Source of the DNA: PZPK01 sp041590075
GTDB taxonomy: Bacteria; Pseudomonadota; Gammaproteobacteria; Pseudomonadales; Oleiphilaceae
Length of the DNA stretch: 10,342 nt
Direction: 5' to 3'
Assembly: GCA_041590075.1 (NCBI GenBank)
Contig: JBFHUL010000097.1
Location: 1-10,342 of the forward strand
Part shown: piece by piece, positions 7,245 through 10,342 of the stretch
Numbering within the stretch: the first letter of the stretch is position 1
Layout of the letters: every line of letters starts with the position of its first letter
The notes under the pieces: generated by a model
Told to the model about the DNA's origin: nothing
The model's input: only the letters and a program-made list of their open reading frames with translations
Database searches by the model: none
Translations under genes and position numbers: made by a program

Positions 7245-7262
7245 TTCAAACACCCGTTTGAA
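7245..7262. promoter_or_regulatory. PsrA-type operator (TTCAAAC-N4-GTTTGAA)
   Basis: A perfect inverted repeat with seven-base arms, TTCAAAC and GTTTGAA, around ACCC. Its core CAAAC-N4-GTTTG fits the published motif of PsrA, the TetR-family fatty-acid-responsive regulator of Pseudomonas (C/GAAAC-N2-4-GTTTG/C). It is placed between the divergent ETF genes, a plausible target because ETF serves beta-oxidation. The identity of the regulator in this organism is inferred; the dyad itself is certain. Confidence 0.6.
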
Positions 7263-7299
7263 ACAAGCGATTGAAGATGCGCAATGTCGGCTTTGCCTG

Positions 7300-7305
7300 T
7301 ATACT
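7300..7305 (+). promoter_or_regulatory. Candidate -10 element for ETF-QO
   Basis: TATACT differs from the sigma-70 consensus TATAAT at one base and lies 85 bases before the GTG start. No good -35 stands 16-18 bases upstream; TTGAAG at 7271-7276 is 23 bases away. If real, the promoter would be weak or activator-dependent, with the 7245-7262 operator just upstream of the -35 region. Confidence 0.35.
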
Positions 7306-7389
7306 CTGCGCGCTTAAAAACTCAGGTGGCGAGTTCATCACTGGCTGGCTTCGGCACCACAACAACTTCTAAGTATGAGGAGACCGATA

Positions 7390-9045
7390 GTGGAACGTGA
7401 ATCGATGGAGTTTGACGTACTCATAGTCGGCGCAGGACCAGCAGGTCTGTCTGCCGCCTGCCGCCTGCGCCAGCTGGCCGAAGAGAGCGGTCAGGAAATC
7501 TCTGTATGTGTCGTAGAAAAAGGCTCGGAAGTTGGCGCTCACATTCTTTCCGGCGCCGTTCTGGAACCCACCGCCCTGAATGAGCTCTTCCCCAACTGGA
7601 AAGAGATGGGCGCCCCCTTGAATACAGCCGTCACAGAAGACGAATTCTACTTCCTGACAGGTAAGGAAAAGTCCTTCAAGCTGCCCAACGCCTTTATTCC
7701 CAAACCCACGCACAATGACGGTAATTATATTGTGAGCCTGGGCAACGTGTGTCGCTGGCTTGCCGAACAGGCCGAGGGAATGGGCGTAGAAGTCTACCCC
7801 GGTTTCGCCGCCGCCGAAGTACTTTATCATGAGGATGGCCGCGTAAAAGGTGTCGCAACAGGCGATATGGGCGTTGGCGCAGACGGCGAACACAAAGATT
7901 CCTACATGCCCGGCATGGAACTGCACGCCAAGTACACGCTGTTCGCAGAGGGCTGTCGTGGTCACCTGGGTAAAGAACTGATTTCCCACTTTAAATTGGA
8001 CGAAGGCAAAGACCCGCAGCATTACGGCATCGGTATTAAAGAGCTGTGGGATATCGACCCGGCCAAACACCGTGAAGGTACCGTGATGCACGGCCTGGGT
8101 TGGCCACTGAGTGAATCCGGTTCTACTGGTGGCTGGTTCCTTTACCACATCGAGAACAATCAGGTGGTATTGGGCCTGATCACCGACCTGAGCTACAGCA
8201 ACCCGCACGTTTCTCCTTTTGAAGAAATGCAACGCACCAAGCTCAACCCGGTTTTGAACGATGTGCTGAAAGGCGGAAAACGTGTCAGCTACGGTGCTCG
8301 CGCACTGATCAAGGGTGGCATCAACGCCCTACCCAAAATGACTTTCCCTGGCGGTATGCTGATCGGCTGTGATGCCGGCACCATGAACCCGCTGAAGATC
8401 AAAGGCTCCCACACAGCCATGAAGAGCGGCCTGCTGGCGGCTGAAGCGGTTGCTGCCAAGCTGGGCGCAGGCGCGACCGGGGAAGAGCTCGATAATTTCG
8501 ACAAGCTGTTCAAAGACAGCTGGCTCTACGATGAACTTTACAATGTGCGCAATTTCGTCGGTGTGATGCACAAACTGGGCACCTACATGGGCGCGGCATA
8601 CACCTTTATTGACCAGAATATTTTTGGCGGAAAACTGCCGTTCACTTTCCGTGACACCACACACGACTACGCGGCGCTTAAGCCCGCAGCCGAGTGCAAG
8701 AAGATTGATTATCCCAAGCCGGATAATGAAATCACCTTTGATCGCCTATCGTCGGTATTTCTATCGAACACCAACCACGAAGAAGACCAGAAGTGTCACC
8801 TGGTATTGACGGACCCCAGCATTCCCATCGACAAGAATCTGCCATTATACGACGAGCCTGCGCAGCGTTACTGCCCAGCTGGCGTATATGAAGTAGTGGA
8901 AAACGAAGAGGATGGCAGCAAGCGCTTCCAGATTAATGCACAGAACTGCGTGCACTGTAAGACCTGCGACATCAAGGACCCCGCCCAGAACATTACCTGG
9001 GTAACGCCAGAAGGCGGCGGTGGCCCCAACTATCCCAACATGTAA
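7390..9045 (+). CDS. Electron transfer flavoprotein-ubiquinone oxidoreductase (ETF-QO)
   Basis: This 551-residue membrane-associated enzyme is the bacterial counterpart of human ETFDH. It oxidises reduced ETF and passes electrons through FAD and a [4Fe-4S] cluster to ubiquinone. The N-terminal dinucleotide-binding motif VGAGPAG covers residues 13-19, followed by VVEKGSEVGAHILSGAV. The C-terminus has CPAGVYE (C495) and CVHCKTCDIKDP (C520, C523, C526), the four cluster ligands. I choose the GTG at 7390, giving MERESMEFDVLIVGAG, because Pseudomonas homologues start in the same way (MERE) and GAGGAG (7377-7382) stands seven bases before it. An in-frame ATG at 7375 overlaps that ribosome-binding site and has none of its own. 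It is divergent from etfBA and likely co-regulated with it. Transcription ends at 9101-9136. Confidence 0.96.
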   Translation: MERESMEFDVLIVGAGPAGLSAACRLRQLAEESGQEISVCVVEKGSEVGAHILSGAVLEPTALNELFPNWKEMGAPLNTAVTEDEFYFLTGKEKSFKLPNAFIPKPTHNDGNYIVSLGNVCRWLAEQAEGMGVEVYPGFAAAEVLYHEDGRVKGVATGDMGVGADGEHKDSYMPGMELHAKYTLFAEGCRGHLGKELISHFKLDEGKDPQHYGIGIKELWDIDPAKHREGTVMHGLGWPLSESGSTGGWFLYHIENNQVVLGLITDLSYSNPHVSPFEEMQRTKLNPVLNDVLKGGKRVSYGARALIKGGINALPKMTFPGGMLIGCDAGTMNPLKIKGSHTAMKSGLLAAEAVAAKLGAGATGEELDNFDKLFKDSWLYDELYNVRNFVGVMHKLGTYMGAAYTFIDQNIFGGKLPFTFRDTTHDYAALKPAAECKKIDYPKPDNEITFDRLSSVFLSNTNHEEDQKCHLVLTDPSIPIDKNLPLYDEPAQRYCPAGVYEVVENEEDGSKRFQINAQNCVHCKTCDIKDPAQNITWVTPEGGGGPNYPNM

Positions 9046-9054
9046 GGGTTGGCT

Positions 9055-9080
9055 TGACGCAGAATGAGAGACGGGAGACG
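9055..9080 (+). repeat. GGGAGAC repeat unit, upstream half, after ETF-QO
   Basis: Nine bases after the ETF-QO stop comes TGACGC-N5-GAGAGAC-GGGAGAC-G. It matches the unit after amtB at 22 of 26 positions, although the preceding genes are unrelated. CGGGAG at 9072-9077 can also pair with CTCCCG at 9086-9091. Confidence 0.75.
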
Positions 9081-9100
9081 TTTGCCTCCCGGATCTGATG

Positions 9101-9136
9101 AAAAACCGGTAGCTCACAAGGGTTATCGGTTTTTTT
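9101..9136. terminator. Bidirectional intrinsic terminator, ETF-QO / DUF1285 gene
   Basis: AACCGGTAGCTC and GGGTTATCGGTT pair over 12 positions (three G-U) around an ACAA tetraloop. A five-base A-run lies on the left and a seven-base T-run on the right, so the same hairpin can end the plus-strand ETF-QO transcript and the minus-strand DUF1285 transcript. It lies about 55 bases from each stop codon and closely resembles 5080-5112. Confidence 0.88.
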
Positions 9137-9142
9137 ATTTTT

Positions 9143-9163
9143 GGGAGACGCTCGACGGGAGAT
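9143..9163 (+). repeat. GGGAGAC repeat unit, downstream half, after ETF-QO terminator
   Basis: GGGAGAC-GCTCGAC-GGGAGAT: three heptamers in phase, the outer two identical to the pair that follows the amtB terminator (5132-5145), with one extra heptamer between. It ends 26 bases before the last base of the convergent DUF1285 gene. Confidence 0.7.
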
Positions 9164-9189
9164 GGAAAACGCTTTTTGTCGCTCTCCGG

Positions 9190-9744
9190 TTAGACTAAAG
9201 AGAAGAACTCCCCTGCACTCCAGACGCCGTAATTTTCACTGTCTTCGCTTCTAGGTACAGCCAATTCGACCAATTCATAATATACGGAGCGTGATAACAA
9301 TGCTTCAAGGTTGCGGCGCACTGTGGCGTAAGGTTTGGGATCGCCCTTTTCATTGGTGTATACACGCAAAGGGTGCTCGGCTGACAAAGTAAAACTATCG
9401 CCCACGTTGGTCGACAGATGCACCGCTTGCGACTCGCCCTGCCCTTCCACATCCATCAGACGTACCACAAACGGCGCATCGTCTACCTGTATGCGCATTT
9501 TTTCCGCCGGGGTCACCAGGCAATACCCATCATCATCTTTGCGTAAGATGGTGGAAAACAGCCGCACCACCGATTCACGGGTCATTTCTTCGCCCTGATA
9601 GTACCAATGACCGTCACTCGCGATGCGAATATCGATCTCTCCGACCCGTTCGGGGTGCCATTTATCAACAGGAGGCAAAGACTCCCCATCGCCAATTAAG
9701 GCCCGTATTTCTTCCGCCATGTTCGGTAAGGGTTTGAACGCCAT
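9190..9744 (-). CDS. DUF1285 domain-containing protein
   Basis: This is a 184-residue soluble protein with no signal peptide or membrane segment. The centre reads GHWYYQGEEMTRESVVRLFS, then ILRKDDDGYCLVTPAEKMRI and VDDAPFVVRLMDVEG, which I recognise as the DUF1285 family (PF06938) at its usual length. The family is widespread in proteobacteria and has no established function. The ATG at 9744 is preceded by AGGAGGTGAT, a ten-base match to the 16S rRNA 3' end. It lies 15 bases downstream of the radical SAM gene, so the two are probably one operon, ending at the shared hairpin 9101-9136. No function is proposed. Confidence 0.85.
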   Translation of the reverse strand: MAFKPLPNMAEEIRALIGDGESLPPVDKWHPERVGEIDIRIASDGHWYYQGEEMTRESVVRLFSTILRKDDDGYCLVTPAEKMRIQVDDAPFVVRLMDVEGQGESQAVHLSTNVGDSFTLSAEHPLRVYTNEKGDPKPYATVRRNLEALLSRSVYYELVELAVPRSEDSENYGVWSAGEFFSLV

Positions 9745-9754
9745 ATCACCTCCT
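9745..9754 (-). promoter_or_regulatory. Full-length Shine-Dalgarno sequence of the DUF1285 gene
   Basis: On the minus strand AGGAGGTGAT directly abuts the ATG at 9744. All ten bases are complementary to the 16S rRNA tail ATCACCTCCT, whereas most genes here use four to six. It fixes the start codon of the DUF1285 gene. Confidence 0.85.
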
Positions 9755-9759
9755 GAAAA

Positions 9760-10342
9760 TTAAAGCCCGCGCTGCCACTCCTGACGCAGGATCACCTTGT
9801 CGGGCTCATTTATCGCCAAGTCCAGCTCCGCCAGCAATCTTTGTTTATCCTGATTTAACACACCCTTCAGCGGCAAATAATTTGATGCGTGATCACTTCG
9901 AAACACCGTATCTTCGAGCTCTAGATGACCAATAAAGGTACGCAACTCCTTGAATAATTCCTGCTGGTTCAGCTCATCAAAATCCTCAAACCCCGACAAA
10001 TAACGCTCTTTCCCCATAGGAAAGCTCACTACCAGCGTCGACAAAAAATCAGGCTGGGCCAGATTAACCGCCTTGGCCGAATTGATGGCATGCTGCTCGG
10101 AATAGCGACGCCCACCCAAACCATTGAGCACCATCACAGACGACACCAAACCAGCCTCACGAATCTTTTGCAGAGCACTCACCGAAGACTCAAAGGTCTC
10201 GCCTTTATTTACTTTTTGCAGCACCAGGTCGTCGCCCGACTCCAAACCCACATAGAGATATTCCAGACCAAGTGCTCGCAGCTCCGCCAGCTCATCAACC
10301 GTTTTCTTGGCGATATTACGCGGCAAGCAGTATGACGATACA
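9760..10342 (-). CDS. Radical SAM protein (C-terminal part; start beyond window)
   Basis: The frame is open from the right edge to the stop at 9760-9762, giving 193 complete residues of a longer protein. The visible start, VSSYCLPRNIAKKTVDEL, followed by LRALGLEYLYVGLESGDDLVL and KVNKGETFESSV, is typical of the central part of the radical SAM barrel; GLESG is the usual SAM-contacting strand. The CxxxCxxC cluster motif would lie in the N-terminal part outside the window and cannot be checked. The C-terminus (after about residue 130) is hydrophilic and shows no added domain. A TTG codon at 10326 could act as a start on its own, but the in-frame residues upstream fit the family, so I treat it as internal. 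It is probably the upstream gene of the DUF1285 operon. The substrate is unknown. Confidence 0.85.
   Translation of the reverse strand, partial: VSSYCLPRNIAKKTVDELAELRALGLEYLYVGLESGDDLVLQKVNKGETFESSVSALQKIREAGLVSSVMVLNGLGGRRYSEQHAINSAKAVNLAQPDFLSTLVVSFPMGKERYLSGFEDFDELNQQELFKELRTFIGHLELEDTVFRSDHASNYLPLKGVLNQDKQRLLAELDLAINEPDKVILRQEWQRGL

Larger units (their letters stand above)
7008..7389. promoter_or_regulatory. Divergent promoter region etfBA / ETF-QO
   Basis: This 382-base spacer must drive etfBA leftward and ETF-QO rightward. I see no credible gene in it; a 76-codon frame at 7031-7261 has no recognisable protein features. The operator-like dyad 7245-7262 and a -10-like TATACT at 7300-7305 lie in its right half. 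For the leftward genes several weak -10/-35 pairs exist, none convincing. The ETF-QO leader would be about 75-80 bases if the TATACT is used. Confidence 0.55.

Noticed and set aside
7031..7261. 76-codon frame in the etfBA / ETF-QO spacer
   Set aside because: It has no ribosome-binding site, low-complexity polar composition and no family resemblance, and it overlaps the operator-bearing control region.
7375..7389. Upstream ATG start for ETF-QO
   Set aside because: It overlaps the GAGGAG that serves the GTG at 7390, has no ribosome-binding site of its own, and would extend the protein beyond the Pseudomonas-type N-terminus.
7369..8232. 287-codon minus-strand frame opposite the start of ETF-QO
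   Set aside because: It lies antisense to a confidently identified enzyme and resembles no family I know. The same holds for the frame 4092-4871 opposite amtB.

Overview
This 10.3 kb window looks like an ordinary chromosomal segment of a gammaproteobacterium, probably a free-living aerobe of the Pseudomonadales/Cellvibrionales kind. The evidence is a Pseudomonas-like ETF-quinone oxidoreductase N-terminus, a glnK-amtB pair, a DUF1302 outer-membrane protein and a DUF1285 protein. This placement is inferred from protein resemblance only.

Layout. Positions 1-1566 (minus) hold most of a DUF1302-family outer-membrane protein with a signal peptide; its C-terminus lies beyond the left edge. A 354-base spacer with a strong 20-base dyad separates it from an MFS_1_like/HcaT-type transporter (1921-3048, minus). 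Divergent from that transporter is the ammonium module glnK (3316-3654) and amtB (3730-5016). Facing amtB is the operon etfB-etfA (7007 to 5327, minus), which encodes the soluble electron transfer flavoprotein. Divergent from it is ETF-ubiquinone oxidoreductase (7390-9045, plus), which passes ETF electrons to the quinone pool. The right end, on the minus strand, holds a DUF1285 protein (9190-9744) and the C-terminal part of a radical SAM protein (9760 to the right edge), apparently co-transcribed.

How the genes fit together. GlnK and AmtB form the standard nitrogen-status sensor and ammonium channel pair. EtfB, EtfA and ETF-QO form a complete path from acyl-CoA and other flavin dehydrogenases to ubiquinone. 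Their shared 382-base divergent spacer carries a perfect 7+4+7 inverted repeat (TTCAAAC-N4-GTTTGAA) that matches the PsrA fatty-acid regulator motif known from Pseudomonas.

The most unusual signal is not a gene. The two convergent spacers (amtB/etfA and ETF-QO/DUF1285) carry degenerate arrays of the heptamer GGGAGAC on both sides of similar intrinsic terminators. The unit has the same order after three different genes (amtB, etfA, ETF-QO) and is oriented with each gene. It looks like a dispersed, terminator-associated repeat family. I saw no phage, transposase, CRISPR, toxin-antitoxin or defence genes, and no RNA genes.
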